64,000 bases of DNA from the NCBI RefSeq assembly GCF_000316625.1, contig NC_019676.1:3490501-3554500 (forward strand), read 5' to 3'. Both the position numbers and the translations under genes were made by a program. Source of the stretch: Nostoc sp. PCC 7107 (GTDB taxonomy: Bacteria > Cyanobacteriota > Cyanobacteriia > Cyanobacteriales > Nostocaceae). Below, one piece after another: positions 9,145 through 17,886 of this stretch (positions within the stretch are counted from its first letter, which is position 1; every line of letters begins with the position of its first letter). The notes beneath the pieces were generated by a model. It saw only the letters and a program-made list of their open reading frames with translations, was not told the DNA's origin and searched no databases.

Positions 9145-10386
9145 CTATAAATAACGTTGTGTTGCGTGGAATATCTTCAATTGCAACAGCTTTTCATCTC
9201 CTAACTGCTGTGAAAAACTGGGTTTAATCGGAATCACTTTTAAACTGCGGATGATCTCTTGTGCTACAGCTTTTGCTAACAGTGGTGGTACAGAATTACC
9301 AACTTGGCGGAAACCATGCCATTTGGTGATATGAAATCGAAACCAGTCTGGGTAAGAATGGAGTCGGGCTGCTTCCCTAACTGTGATGCAACGGGGTGTA
9401 AAGGGATGAATTGGTCGCGGAGAAGTAAATGAACCTCTGTACCTATCTGTTCCAGCTCTTAAGGTGTTGCAGACACCAGCCGGATGCAGTTTATGGAAGC
9501 GGCTAATAGGTTCTCTTTCACCTTGGAGAGTTTCTTGAAAGCGTTGAATAGTTGTTGGTGAATGTTTCGTTCGGAAACTAGAAGAAAGAATCCGGGCATC
9601 AAATTGGCGATCGCAGGCATAATTATCTGCTAAAGTGCTGATACCGCGAAGTATCATGGCATAATCGCTAGGTTTGCCATACTCAGCAACTACCCAATCT
9701 TTTTCTAATAAGTCTGAGTAATTTTCCACTTCTGGGATATCACCAATTGCATCCCAAACTGTTGGACTCAGTGGTAAAGCATTTTTTTTAATTAACTGAT
9801 TTGGCTTGGCTATTTGGGTAATTGCTTTGGGATACTTGGGTAACTTGACATCTCGTCTAGCGCCCAACAAAAACAAGCGCTCACGGGACTGTGGTACACC
9901 GTAGTGAGCAGCGTTGAGAACTTGGTAATTTTCTTCTACCTGATAGCCGTGAGATTGAAATTCACTAATTAAACTTTTGAGGATTTGTTTGTGTTCGCCA
10001 ACAGTTATGCCGCGAACATTTTCCATCACAAAATACTTTGGTTGTAATTCTAAGACCAACCGATGAAAGTGAAACACCAAAGAATTTCGCGGGTCATCAA
10101 AAACCCGTTTACCCATGAGTGAGAAGCCTTGACAGGGACTACCACAAATAACTGCATCAATTTCGCGATCGCCTATTTTGGCACGCTGGCGAATTTCTTC
10201 TCCTGTGGTATCTTCGACACTCTTGCACAAAACTGTACAAGAGGGAAAGTTAAATTCGTGTGTGGCGCAGTGAATGGGGTCAATTTCAACGGCTGCCAAT
10301 ACATCAAAGCCAGCTTGTTCAAAGCCAAGGCTCATACCACCTGCGCCTGCGAACAAATCAACTGCGATTGGTCGTCGTTTTCTCAT
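9145..10386 (-). CDS. Solitary DNA (cytosine-5-)-methyltransferase
   Basis: A 413-residue C5-cytosine methyltransferase with motifs in canonical order: I (DLFAGAGGMSLGF), IV with the catalytic Cys85 (GSPCQGFS), VI (ENVRG), VIII (QSRERLFLLGAR) and X (RQVGNSVPPLLA). It methylates cytosine in a specific DNA site using S-adenosylmethionine. No restriction endonuclase gene adjoins (neighbours are a TonB-like gene and lpxB), so it is an orphan enzyme. Cyanobacteria with HIP1-rich genomes commonly carry an orphan m5C enzyme for CGATCG, the core of HIP1; assignment of that specificity here is inference from overall resemblance. ATG start at 10386, immediately followed upstream by a 7-bp repeat tract. 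Confidence 0.92.
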   Translation of the reverse strand: MRKRRPIAVDLFAGAGGMSLGFEQAGFDVLAAVEIDPIHCATHEFNFPSCTVLCKSVEDTTGEEIRQRAKIGDREIDAVICGSPCQGFSLMGKRVFDDPRNSLVFHFHRLVLELQPKYFVMENVRGITVGEHKQILKSLISEFQSHGYQVEENYQVLNAAHYGVPQSRERLFLLGARRDVKLPKYPKAITQIAKPNQLIKKNALPLSPTVWDAIGDIPEVENYSDLLEKDWVVAEYGKPSDYAMILRGISTLADNYACDRQFDARILSSSFRTKHSPTTIQRFQETLQGEREPISRFHKLHPAGVCNTLRAGTDRYRGSFTSPRPIHPFTPRCITVREAARLHSYPDWFRFHITKWHGFRQVGNSVPPLLAKAVAQEIIRSLKVIPIKPSFSQQLGDEKLLQLKIFHATQRYL

Positions 10387-10387
10387 T

Positions 10388-10486
10388 CAGTGCTGAGTGC
10401 TGAGTTTTGAGTGCTGAGTGCTGAGTGCTGAGTAAATTAATTCACACTTCAGACTTCACACTTCATACTTTATACTTTACACTTCT
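10388..10486. repeat. Short tandem 7-bp repeats (STRR-type)
   Basis: Two adjoining tracts: about six imperfect units of GTGCTGA (10388-10433), then heptamers of the ACTTCAC/ACTTTAC type (10441-10486). They fill the gap between lpxB and the methyltransferase gene. Such degenerate 7-bp repeats are a known trait of heterocystous cyanobacteria. Confidence 0.9.
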
Positions 10487-11639
10487 TTCTTGTTTGCAAA
10501 ATTTCTTGAGCAGCGCGATCGCATACACCAACTTCTCCTAAACATTGCCGCATTTGGGCATAGTCTGTCAATGTCTGCTGTCGGCGTTCGGGATTCAGCA
10601 ATAACTCCATTGCTGCTTGAGTGATGTTTTCTACTGTAGCTTTTTCTTGTAATAACTCTGGCACAATCTCCCTCATCACCACTAAGTTAACTGGTGAAGC
10701 AAAGGGAATGGAACCTTTGAGGATTTTCCGCGCAATCCACACTGTAATTGCATTCAGGCGATAAACCACAACTTGCGGCACATTCAACAGCGCCAGTTCT
10801 AGGTTAACTGTGCCGGATTTTGTAATGGCGAAATCAGCAGCAGCAAACACTTCTTTTTGTTGACCAGATACAATTGTCGCTTGCAAACCGTAACTTTGAA
10901 TTGCGGCTGTAATTGGTTCTCTAAAGTTGTCTAAAGATAAGGGAATCCAAAAGTGAGTTTGAGGTAATTTAGTTTGAATTGTCTGAGCCGCTTGAAAAAT
11001 TATGGGTAAAAGATATTTGAGTTCTTGCTGACGAGAAGCGGGGAGCAGTGCGATCGCAATTTGTTCTGGTGCAATTCCCAATGTGGCACGCGCCGCCTGA
11101 CGAGTGGGTACGTCCTGCATCCGATCAATTAACGGATGTCCTACCCAACTCACATTTCCCCCATTTTCTCGATAATAACGTGCTTCTTCGGGGAATATGG
11201 CTAAGAGTTTATCAGTAAATCCCACAATCCGTGATGTATTCCGCAAACTCATTGACCAAACCCATTCTTGCGGGGCAATGTAATATACTACAGGCACATC
11301 AGGCAGATTTTGCTGTATGTAAGTGCCGATACCGAGGTTTGGCCCCATGTAATCAATCAGCACTACTAAGTCTGGCGGGTTTTGCTTGAGGTAGGCGATC
11401 GCTTTTCGTTGTACTAATAGAGTTGGTACAATATATGGCAGAGATTCTAAAAGACCCATTGAGCCAATACCACTGGTATTGCCCAAAATTGTTGCGCCTG
11501 CCTTGGTCATTTTTTCACCACCAAGGGCAACAATTTCTAATTCCCACCCAGCAGCAGCCGCTTGGCGTTGCATGGCTGCAATTAACAGCGATCCTTGCAA
11601 ATCGCCAGACACCTCGCCAGTGCTGATAAATATCCGCAT
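10470..11639 (-). CDS. lpxB: Lipid-A-disaccharide synthase LpxB
   Basis: 389 residues (family about 380-390). It joins UDP-2,3-diacylglucosamine and lipid X into the lipid A disaccharide at the inner membrane. The family opening MRIFISTGEVSGDLQGS is intact, as are the NPPDLVVLIDYMGPN, YYIAPQEWVW, GHPLID and KSGTVNLE segments of this GT19 enzyme. The ATG at 11639 is the obvious start. It is the last gene of a same-strand block running Omp85, lpxC, fabZ, lpxA, lpxB, with gaps of up to about 250 bp. Its C-terminal codons run into the repeat tract at 10470-10486. Confidence 0.96.
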   Translation of the reverse strand: MRIFISTGEVSGDLQGSLLIAAMQRQAAAAGWELEIVALGGEKMTKAGATILGNTSGIGSMGLLESLPYIVPTLLVQRKAIAYLKQNPPDLVVLIDYMGPNLGIGTYIQQNLPDVPVVYYIAPQEWVWSMSLRNTSRIVGFTDKLLAIFPEEARYYRENGGNVSWVGHPLIDRMQDVPTRQAARATLGIAPEQIAIALLPASRQQELKYLLPIIFQAAQTIQTKLPQTHFWIPLSLDNFREPITAAIQSYGLQATIVSGQQKEVFAAADFAITKSGTVNLELALLNVPQVVVYRLNAITVWIARKILKGSIPFASPVNLVVMREIVPELLQEKATVENITQAAMELLLNPERRQQTLTDYAQMRQCLGEVGVCDRAAQEILQTRKKCKV

Positions 11640-11750
11640 TTGATCATTAAAAATTTTGTAAAAATTTTAGATATAAAGCTGAGAAATTAGGAGTTACTTA
11701 GTACCAATTTAAAAATTGATTTAGATAAATGGATTCATCAAATCTACATT

Positions 11751-11785
11751 CTCAATCCAAAATCCAAAATCTCCAATTCAAAATT
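11751..11785. repeat. 7-bp repeat tract (AATCCAA type)
   Basis: Several imperfect copies of a CAAAATC/CAATTCA-type heptamer in the gap between lpxA and lpxB, similar in style to the other short tandem repeats here but with a different unit. Confidence 0.6.
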
Positions 11786-11813
11786 GTATAACCCCTAATT
11801 TCCCGTAACTAAC

Positions 11814-12635
11814 TTAAGACTCATCACTAGCGCTAGAAGCTCTACCTTTACCCGGAATTAAACCGCGTCTTCCTGGCATTTGCGATAGAAGGATAAAGCG
11901 GCGTAGGTGCTGTAGTTCTTCTGTATCTCCTAACTGTTCTAACTGTTCTAATGCTTCTTTGAAAGTCAAGCCAGAACGGTAGAGAATGCGGAAAGCTTTT
12001 TTGAGTGTTTGCAGGTCACTGGCTGTCATCCCAGAGCGTTTGAGTCCTACTAAGTTGAGGGTTCGTACGCGTACAGGATTGCCTTCAACTAGCATATATG
12101 GCGGCACATCTCGGTCAATCCGCGACATTCCACCGACCATTGAATGCCTACCGATATGAACAAATTGATGAACTCCCAACACTCCACCTAATCTGGCACG
12201 AGACTCGATATGGACATGACCTGCTAAGGCTACTGAGTTAGGAATTACTACATGGTCTTCAATTATGCAGTTGTGCGCCACGTGGACATAAGCCATCAGC
12301 AAGTTATTACTGCCGATAATTGTGGCTTCTCCCTCACCTGTGGCACGATTAATGGTGACATATTCCCGAATTAAGTTATCATCACCAATTTTGACCCAGG
12401 TAGGTTCTCCCACAAATTTGAGATCCTGGGGTTCCATGCCGATAGCTGCACCTGGAAAAATCTGATTTCGCGCCCCAATTTCACAAGGCCCTTCTAGCAC
12501 TACATGAGCGCCAATAATTGTTTCAGGGCCAACTTTAACATGCGCTCCAATCACAGCATAGGCACCGACTTGCACTGTAGGGTGGAGTTCCGCTTTAGAA
12601 TGAACTACAGCCGTTGGATGAATAAGAGTCTTCAA
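11814..12635 (-). CDS. lpxA: Acyl-ACP--UDP-N-acetylglucosamine O-acyltransferase LpxA
   Basis: First lipid A enzyme: transfers a 3-hydroxyacyl chain to UDP-GlcNAc. The left-handed beta-helix hexapeptide repeats are clear (IHPTAVVHSKAELH onward), the catalytic His lies in VHVAHNC, and the C-terminal helical part ends the protein. I place the start at the TTG at 12635 (LKTLIHPTAVVH), giving 273 residues, the usual family length. A GGAG lies 8 nt upstream of it. An in-frame extension to 12737 would add 34 residues unlike LpxA. The gene lies between fabZ and lpxB. Confidence 0.95.
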   Translation of the reverse strand: MKTLIHPTAVVHSKAELHPTVQVGAYAVIGAHVKVGPETIIGAHVVLEGPCEIGARNQIFPGAAIGMEPQDLKFVGEPTWVKIGDDNLIREYVTINRATGEGEATIIGSNNLLMAYVHVAHNCIIEDHVVIPNSVALAGHVHIESRARLGGVLGVHQFVHIGRHSMVGGMSRIDRDVPPYMLVEGNPVRVRTLNLVGLKRSGMTASDLQTLKKAFRILYRSGLTFKEALEQLEQLGDTEELQHLRRFILLSQMPGRRGLIPGKGRASSASDES

Positions 12636-12746
12636 GGGTGAATCTCCAGAACTGTCTTGAGAAGCCAGCGCTTTGTGGCAACTGGTGTTGCTGAGTTGGT
12701 AGAACTTCAGCAGTCGAAAGTGTGTTGGGCGAAGCAAGTTAGGTGT

Positions 12747-12780
12747 GTTCGCGTAGCGTCTCGTCCGAGAGGGCAGCGAA
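12747..12780. repeat. Interspersed palindromic element
   Basis: The sequence begins TTCGCGTAGCGTCTCG and ends in GCGAA, with a nested CTCG/CGAG pair, so it can form a hairpin. GCGTAGCG-type elements of this kind recur between genes in Nostoc-group genomes. It lies between lpxA and fabZ, in what would be the lpxA leader. Confidence 0.6.
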
Positions 12781-12882
12781 AATCAAGAAATTTTCAAATA
12801 CTATTGTGGACAATTGTTGACTTGTTATCCTTTTTCAGGATTGAGTTTAGGTACATCACGGTTGTACTTAGACAACAAGTTG

Positions 12883-13404
12883 TTAACTAACGAGAGAAAA
12901 CATCAAGTCGCCTTCAGCGGCGAGTTGTCCATCAACTTCGGCCCGAGCTTGCATCTTCCCAAACCGACGTTGTTTTATACATAACAGTTCCACTGTCATG
13001 ATTAGTTGATCTCCAGGAACAACTTGACGGCGGAAGCGGGCTTTATCAATACCAGCAAATACAAACAGTCCTCCTGCATCGTATTCTGGTAGTTGTGTTA
13101 ACACAACTCCGCCTACTTGTGCCATTGCTTCAACAATTAGCACACCTGGCATGAGTGGTCTACCGGGGAAATGTCCTTGAAATTGAGGTTCGTTAATAGT
13201 AACATTTTTAACGCCTACAGCCACTTTTCCTGGTACATAGTCAATAATTTTGTCTACCAGTAAAAATGGATAGCGATGGGGTAACAACTGCTGAATTTCT
13301 TCAGAAGTGAAGGTTGTTTTCACTTCTGATGTAGTGACAGTTTCTGTGGCAATAGATGAGGATGCGATCGCATCGCTACTATTTACTTCTGCAAGAATTG
13401 ACAT
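12883..13404 (-). CDS. fabZ: 3-hydroxyacyl-ACP dehydratase FabZ
   Basis: 173 residues. It dehydrates 3-hydroxyacyl-ACP in fatty acid synthesis and competes with LpxA/LpxD for the same intermediates. The hot-dog fold signature is intact: [11 protein letters not shown], then the active-site His in [13 protein letters not shown] and Glu in IVEAMAQ. About 30 extra N-terminal residues (Ser/Thr-rich) precede the domain at [20 protein letters not shown] at 13404. It sits between lpxC and lpxA, the classical arrangement. Confidence 0.96.
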   Translation of the reverse strand: MSILAEVNSSDAIASSSIATETVTTSEVKTTFTSEEIQQLLPHRYPFLLVDKIIDYVPGKVAVGVKNVTINEPQFQGHFPGRPLMPGVLIVEAMAQVGGVVLTQLPEYDAGGLFVFAGIDKARFRRQVVPGDQLIMTVELLCIKQRRFGKMQARAEVDGQLAAEGDLMFSLVS

Positions 13405-13461
13405 TGGCGGTTTGTTTGACTTTGACTAGAAAAATTTAAGTGGGATGGCGCTGAAACCCCC

Positions 13462-14331
13462 TCAGATTTTGTCAGTGGGATTTTGCTGTGCCGCTAAAAT
13501 CCTTTGCGCGAGTTGAATATGTAAATTGTGGCTGGCTTTATATGCTAAGAAATGTGCTTGGGGAAAAATTCCCAATAAACTCAAATCTCCTACTAAATCC
13601 AATATCTTATGACGGACTGGCTCATTTGCAAATCTTAATGGCGGATTTAGCCATCCTTCCGGGCCGCAAACGAGGGCATTATCCAAGCTGCCACCTTTGA
13701 TTAATCCAACTTTTTGTAAGTATTCTATTTGATGTAATAAACCAAAAGTCCGAGCAGGTGCAATTTCTGCGGCAAAACTAGCAGCCGCCTCATTCACATC
13801 AGTAGCCAGCAGCCAACTGTGCCATTGGTTGCCAATTGCAGGTAAATCAAAATCAATTCCATAACTAAAGCGGGTTTCTGCTGCTGGGATGGCACCGACA
13901 AAAGCATCTTGTTGATAAATCCAGATTGGTTCTTTGACTACCCAGTTTTCTTGATTATCATCCACTGATTGTGGTTTTAAGCCGGCTTGAGTAATGCTGG
14001 CAGCCCAAAGCTGTGCTGAACCATCTAATAGCGGCAATTCTGGCCCGTCGATTTCAATGCGGGCATTATTCACGCCCATACTTGCTAATGTTGCCAACAA
14101 ATGTTCAACTGTCCGAACAGATGCTTCATCTTTGCCCAATTGAGTTGAGAGAACAGTCTCATTAACCGCTGCAATTTGGGCAGGAATAATTGGTAAATCA
14201 GGTAAATCTACCCGCACAAAATAACGCCCACTATTGACTGGGGCTGGCAATATCCGCACATTGGTAGTAATACCGCTATGTAAACCAACTCCAGTTTGGT
14301 AGACTTCCCCGGCGATGGTGTGTTGTTGCAT
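13462..14331 (-). CDS. lpxC: UDP-3-O-acyl-N-acetylglucosamine deacetylase LpxC
   Basis: Zinc deacetylase, the committed step of lipid A synthesis. Zinc and catalytic residues are in place: TVEHLLATL (His), the [11 protein letters not shown] loop, [14 protein letters not shown] (His and Asp) and KASHNLH (catalytic His). I use the ATG at 14331 ([20 protein letters not shown]), which matches the family start and gives 289 residues; the longer frame to 14367 adds 12 atypical residues. It lies between Omp85 and fabZ on the same strand, with a long inverted repeat in the upstream gap. Confidence 0.96.
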   Translation of the reverse strand: MQQHTIAGEVYQTGVGLHSGITTNVRILPAPVNSGRYFVRVDLPDLPIIPAQIAAVNETVLSTQLGKDEASVRTVEHLLATLASMGVNNARIEIDGPELPLLDGSAQLWAASITQAGLKPQSVDDNQENWVVKEPIWIYQQDAFVGAIPAAETRFSYGIDFDLPAIGNQWHSWLLATDVNEAAASFAAEIAPARTFGLLHQIEYLQKVGLIKGGSLDNALVCGPEGWLNPPLRFANEPVRHKILDLVGDLSLLGIFPQAHFLAYKASHNLHIQLAQRILAAQQNPTDKI

Positions 14332-14361
14332 CGGCGAAAATTTAATACACCTTAAATAAAT

Positions 14362-14448
14362 AGTCAAGGGTTAGGGGTCAAGAGTCAAGAGAAAGTATGA
14401 AGTCTGAAGTAGGAAATTAGCTTTTTCAGACTTCATGCTTCACACTTG
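14362..14448. repeat. 7-bp repeats with a perfect 12-bp inverted repeat
   Basis: AGTCAAG/AGTCAAGA-type heptamers, then two perfect arms, ATGAAGTCTGAA (14397-14408) and TTCAGACTTCAT (14425-14436), with a 16-nt loop between Omp85 and lpxC. The stem could slow or protect the polycistronic RNA; there is no U-run after it in the direction of transcription. Confidence 0.75.
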
Positions 14449-17010
14449 TTAAAATCTTTCACCGATACCGAAATTGATGCGGCTGTCACCATCATCGTTA
14501 ATCCCATAGTCAATCCGAATTGGCCCCAAAGGTGATTGTACGCGCACACCAATGCCATAACCATAGCCACTTCCATTTTTATTGAGGACTTCCGCCGCCC
14601 TCGTATTCGTGCCTAAATCACTGCCAAAATCAACAAAGGCTGCACCGCTAACAATCGAAAATACAGGGAAGCGATACTCTAAAGTTGCTTGCACGTAACT
14701 GCGGCTGCTGGCTAGTGTACCTTCTTCATAGCCGCGCACAGAATTACTACCACCCAAAGTAAAGGCTTCGTAAGGGGGTAAGTCACCTAGGATAGTTCCG
14801 CCTTGAATGTTAAAGGCTAGGGTTTGTGAGCCTTTAGAAAAGTTAAGAAGTTTAACGGGTATGTATTGGCTATAGCTACCCCGTAATCGAGTGAGTAAAA
14901 TATTGCCTAGCCCTACTGGAACTGACTGATCAACTCCAAAGCGGAGGAAAGAACCACTAGTAGGTTGTAGGGCATTGTTACGGCGATCGCGCTGGGTTCC
15001 CAGTTGTAATAGCAATAAGTCGTCTTGACCTTCCCCCGAAAAGCTCAAGGGGATTAATTCTCCAGCTTGGTTATTGTTATTGTCATCGTACACTGTCCCA
15101 AATCTTCTGAGGTTGCCATCAGCATCACGGGTGGAAACTCGTTGATATTGCAAACCAGCAGAGGCTGTCCATTCTGAGCGTTCGTAGGGATTATTAGATA
15201 AAGGACGGGTAAAAGTAACACCGCCACCTAGCCGCAGCACACGGGGGCGATCGCCATCTGTATCTCCAGGATTTCTAAAGGTTTCAACGTTTTCATCTGT
15301 GCCTTCATATACCAAGGAAATGGAACTGCGCCGGAAAATGTTAGCTGTATAGGAGGTACGGTAAGGGTCGCCGGCAATCCAAGGGTCGGTGTAGCGCAAA
15401 TCAAATAGTAACTCCCTTGTTCCCACCTGGACTTCTGCACCTAATTTTTGGTTTCTCCCATTGAGGTTTTGCTGTTGATAGCTCACTGTACCAAATAATC
15501 CACTGGCAGAACTAATCCCAGCCCCTGCCGCGATTGATCCGCTACTACGTTCGGCTACATTCACTACCACATCTACTTTGCTTGGGTCAGTACCAGGATC
15601 TAGGGAAACATTCACATCTTCAAATAATCCCAGTCCATATACCCGTTGTAGGTCTTTTTGGACTGTATTTCGGTTGAATATCTGTCCTGGCTTTAATTCT
15701 ACTTCGCGTTTAATAATATACTCTTGTGTCCGTCCGCGAATTGGTCTACCTTGGTCGTCGGTTTCTTGACCTTCTTTGTTACGGAAGCGGACTTTAATAT
15801 TTTCCACTACGCCTTCTGCTACTTGCAGAGTCACAACTCCATTTTCTGCAACTTGGGGCGCACCAATCACATTGGCTAACACATAACCTTGGTCTTGATA
15901 GCGTTTGGTTAAGGTTTTTATGCCTTCTTGCAAGTCTCGCAAGTTGAGTATTTTACCATACTGATCTTTAAAAACTTCATCCGCAGTGCTTGCAGGCAGA
16001 ACTGAAGCAACACCAGTACCAGGATTAGCTTCGACTTGCACTTTTGTCAGTACAGGGTTGGGCTGGACAACAAAACTGACTCGCACACCCAAGGGTGTAT
16101 CTTCTGGTAATGCTTGAACGTTGGAAAAGAAACCTGTACCAAAGATAGAATTGATATCTTCTTGCAACTGTGTGCGGGTGGTTGTCCGCCCTGGTTGAGT
16201 CCGAATGACCTGATAAACTTTTTCTTCTAATTCTGGTGTTAATTGTCCTGTCTGGGGTCTCACTAATACTTCTGAGACTAACACCCTTGGTTCTGTTGTT
16301 TCGGTAGCGCCATTCGGCTGAGTATTCCCTGGAGTTGTAGGAAATGCTGGTTCTATCGTTGGCGGGTTGGTGTTCTCTGGCTGAGTATTACCCGGAAATG
16401 CTGGTTCTATTGTCGATGGAGTGGTATTTTCTGGTTGAGTGGTACCGGGAGTTGTGGGAAATGCTGGTTCTATCGTGGATGGAGTGGTATTTTCTGGTTG
16501 AGTGTTACCGGGAGTTGTGGGAAATGCTGGTTCTATCGTGGATGGAGTGGTATTTTCTGGTTGAGTGTTACCAGGAGTTGTGGGAAATGCTGGTTCTATT
16601 GTCGTTGGCGGGTTGGTGTTCTCTGGTTCAGGGGTTGGTTGCGTAGCTGGAGATGAACTATCAGGAACGGTATTGGGCTGTTGAGTGTCAGTATTGGGAA
16701 TTGTTTCTGGCGCTTGGGCAATTGTTGGTACCATCACCTGTGATCTTGCATCTGACTGCATTGGCAAAATTTTCACAGATTGAGATTGAGTATCTTCAAG
16801 TACCTTAGCCTCTGTGGAATTGATCGCAGATTGTAAACTTTCCCTTGCTGAATTTTGGCCTGCGTCCTTCTCTTGTGGCTTACTGGTTGAGGGTTTTACG
16901 ACTTTAGCTGTCTGTTGTAACCCTTCAGCAGTTTGGGCATTCACTTTGAGAGAGCCACTTAATGGCGCTGCAATTGCTACAGCTGCTACTAATATAGGAG
17001 ATAAACGCAT
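14449..17010 (-). CDS. Outer-membrane assembly protein Omp85/BamA with Pro-rich repeats
   Basis: An 853-residue beta-barrel insertase. A signal peptide (MRLSPILVAAVAIAAPLSG, cleavage near VNA-QTAEG) is followed by a Gln/Thr/Pro-rich region. That region holds about five copies of a 21-residue unit with core TIEPAFPTTPGNTQPEN (DNA about 16316-16625, about 63 bp each; one copy lacks TTP). POTRA domains follow at about residues 250-515, then the 16-strand barrel from about 530, ending with the aromatic terminal Phe in GIGERF that marks outer-membrane proteins. Start chosen at the ATG at 17010, with a GAGGA site 7 nt upstream; the frame to 17043 would spoil the signal peptide. First gene of the lpx block, as in Anabaena relatives. 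Confidence 0.93.
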   Translation of the reverse strand: MRLSPILVAAVAIAAPLSGSLKVNAQTAEGLQQTAKVVKPSTSKPQEKDAGQNSARESLQSAINSTEAKVLEDTQSQSVKILPMQSDARSQVMVPTIAQAPETIPNTDTQQPNTVPDSSSPATQPTPEPENTNPPTTIEPAFPTTPGNTQPENTTPSTIEPAFPTTPGNTQPENTTPSTIEPAFPTTPGTTQPENTTPSTIEPAFPGNTQPENTNPPTIEPAFPTTPGNTQPNGATETTEPRVLVSEVLVRPQTGQLTPELEEKVYQVIRTQPGRTTTRTQLQEDINSIFGTGFFSNVQALPEDTPLGVRVSFVVQPNPVLTKVQVEANPGTGVASVLPASTADEVFKDQYGKILNLRDLQEGIKTLTKRYQDQGYVLANVIGAPQVAENGVVTLQVAEGVVENIKVRFRNKEGQETDDQGRPIRGRTQEYIIKREVELKPGQIFNRNTVQKDLQRVYGLGLFEDVNVSLDPGTDPSKVDVVVNVAERSSGSIAAGAGISSASGLFGTVSYQQQNLNGRNQKLGAEVQVGTRELLFDLRYTDPWIAGDPYRTSYTANIFRRSSISLVYEGTDENVETFRNPGDTDGDRPRVLRLGGGVTFTRPLSNNPYERSEWTASAGLQYQRVSTRDADGNLRRFGTVYDDNNNNQAGELIPLSFSGEGQDDLLLLQLGTQRDRRNNALQPTSGSFLRFGVDQSVPVGLGNILLTRLRGSYSQYIPVKLLNFSKGSQTLAFNIQGGTILGDLPPYEAFTLGGSNSVRGYEEGTLASSRSYVQATLEYRFPVFSIVSGAAFVDFGSDLGTNTRAAEVLNKNGSGYGYGIGVRVQSPLGPIRIDYGINDDGDSRINFGIGERF
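16316..16625 (-). repeat. In-frame 63-bp tandem repeats in Omp85
   Basis: About five near-identical 21-codon units encoding variants of ENTTPSTIEPAFPTTPGNTQP-like sequence between the signal peptide and first POTRA domain. One copy is shortened by three codons. Near-identity at DNA level suggests recent expansion by slippage or recombination. Confidence 0.85.
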
Positions 17011-17048
17011 TTTATATTCCTCTTCACTTCCGCACACAATCACACACT

Positions 17049-17140
17049 AAGTCAATAGTCAATAGTCATTTGCTAATAGTCAAGTGTCATTGGTCATTTG
17101 TATCGACAAAAGAGCAATCACCAATGACCAATGTCAAGTT
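17049..17140. repeat. 7-bp repeat tract (AGTCAAT type)
   Basis: Imperfect heptamers of the AGTCAAT/GGTCATT kind between purC and Omp85. The right part (CAATGACCAATG) is roughly inverted to the left part, so it can fold on itself. Confidence 0.8.
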
Positions 17141-17148
17141 ACACTAGT

Positions 17149-17886
17149 TCAATTTTGAGTGTCTACTGTTTGTAACACTCGTTGTAAAACCTCTTGGTAA
17201 GCGTCTTCTACATTGCCCAAATCTCGGCGGAAGCGGTCTTTATCCATTACCCGGCGGTTAGGGTCAGTTTCTGCTGTGTCCCACAAACGACAGGTATCTG
17301 GACTAATCTCATCTGCCAGAAGTATCTGCTGTTGTGAGTCCAAGCCGAATTCTAGTTTGAAGTCTACCAGGGTAATACCACATTGCTGCCAAAAGCGCCG
17401 CAGAAACTCATTGATTTGCAATGCTAGATTCTTAATTACGTCTACTTGTTCCGCTGTCGCCAGTTCTAGCAAGAGTAGGCGATCGCTTGTCAATAGCGGG
17501 TCTCCTAATTGATCATTTTTGTAATAAAACTCAACCAACGGCTGTTTTAAAACAGTACCTACTGGTAAACCTGTTTGTTGACTAAGGCTACCCGCTGCAA
17601 TATTTCTGATAACTACTTCTAATGGTAATATTTTGACGGCTTTCACCCGCATTTGATTGGGGGCTGGGCTGTCAATAAAGTGGGTTCTAATCCCATTTGC
17701 TTCCAATTTTTTAAATAATTGGCTAGAGATACTACAGTTAATTCTTCCCTTGTCAAGAATACTGCCACGCTTTTGGGCGTTAAAAGCAGTGGCATCATCT
17801 TTAAAATCTGCCAACAGGACTTCTGGATTATCTGTTGTATAGAGTATCTTTGCTTTGCCTTCGTAGAGCTTGGAATGAACAGACAT
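17149..17886 (-). CDS. purC: Phosphoribosylaminoimidazole-succinocarboxamide synthase PurC
   Basis: SAICAR synthetase of de novo purine synthesis: joins CAIR and aspartate using ATP. The opening [16 protein letters not shown], the [12 protein letters not shown] segment, FYYKND and [24 protein letters not shown] are diagnostic. Start placed at the ATG at 17886 ([10 protein letters not shown]), 245 residues, the normal size; a GTG at 17910 adds eight residues and lacks a ribosome site. Same strand as Omp85 but separated by 139 bp of repeats, so co-transcription is uncertain. Confidence 0.96.
   Translation of the reverse strand: [245 protein letters not shown]

Noticed and set aside
10388-10486. 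CRISPR array
   Set aside because: Units are 7 bp with no spacers and no cas genes nearby.
12636-12737. N-terminal extension of LpxA
   Set aside because: Residues unlike LpxA; a TTG with a ribosome site gives the normal family length.
16344-16646. Trp/Val-rich 100-codon frame on the plus strand
   Set aside because: It is the antisense shadow of the repeats in Omp85; its own repeats simply mirror them.
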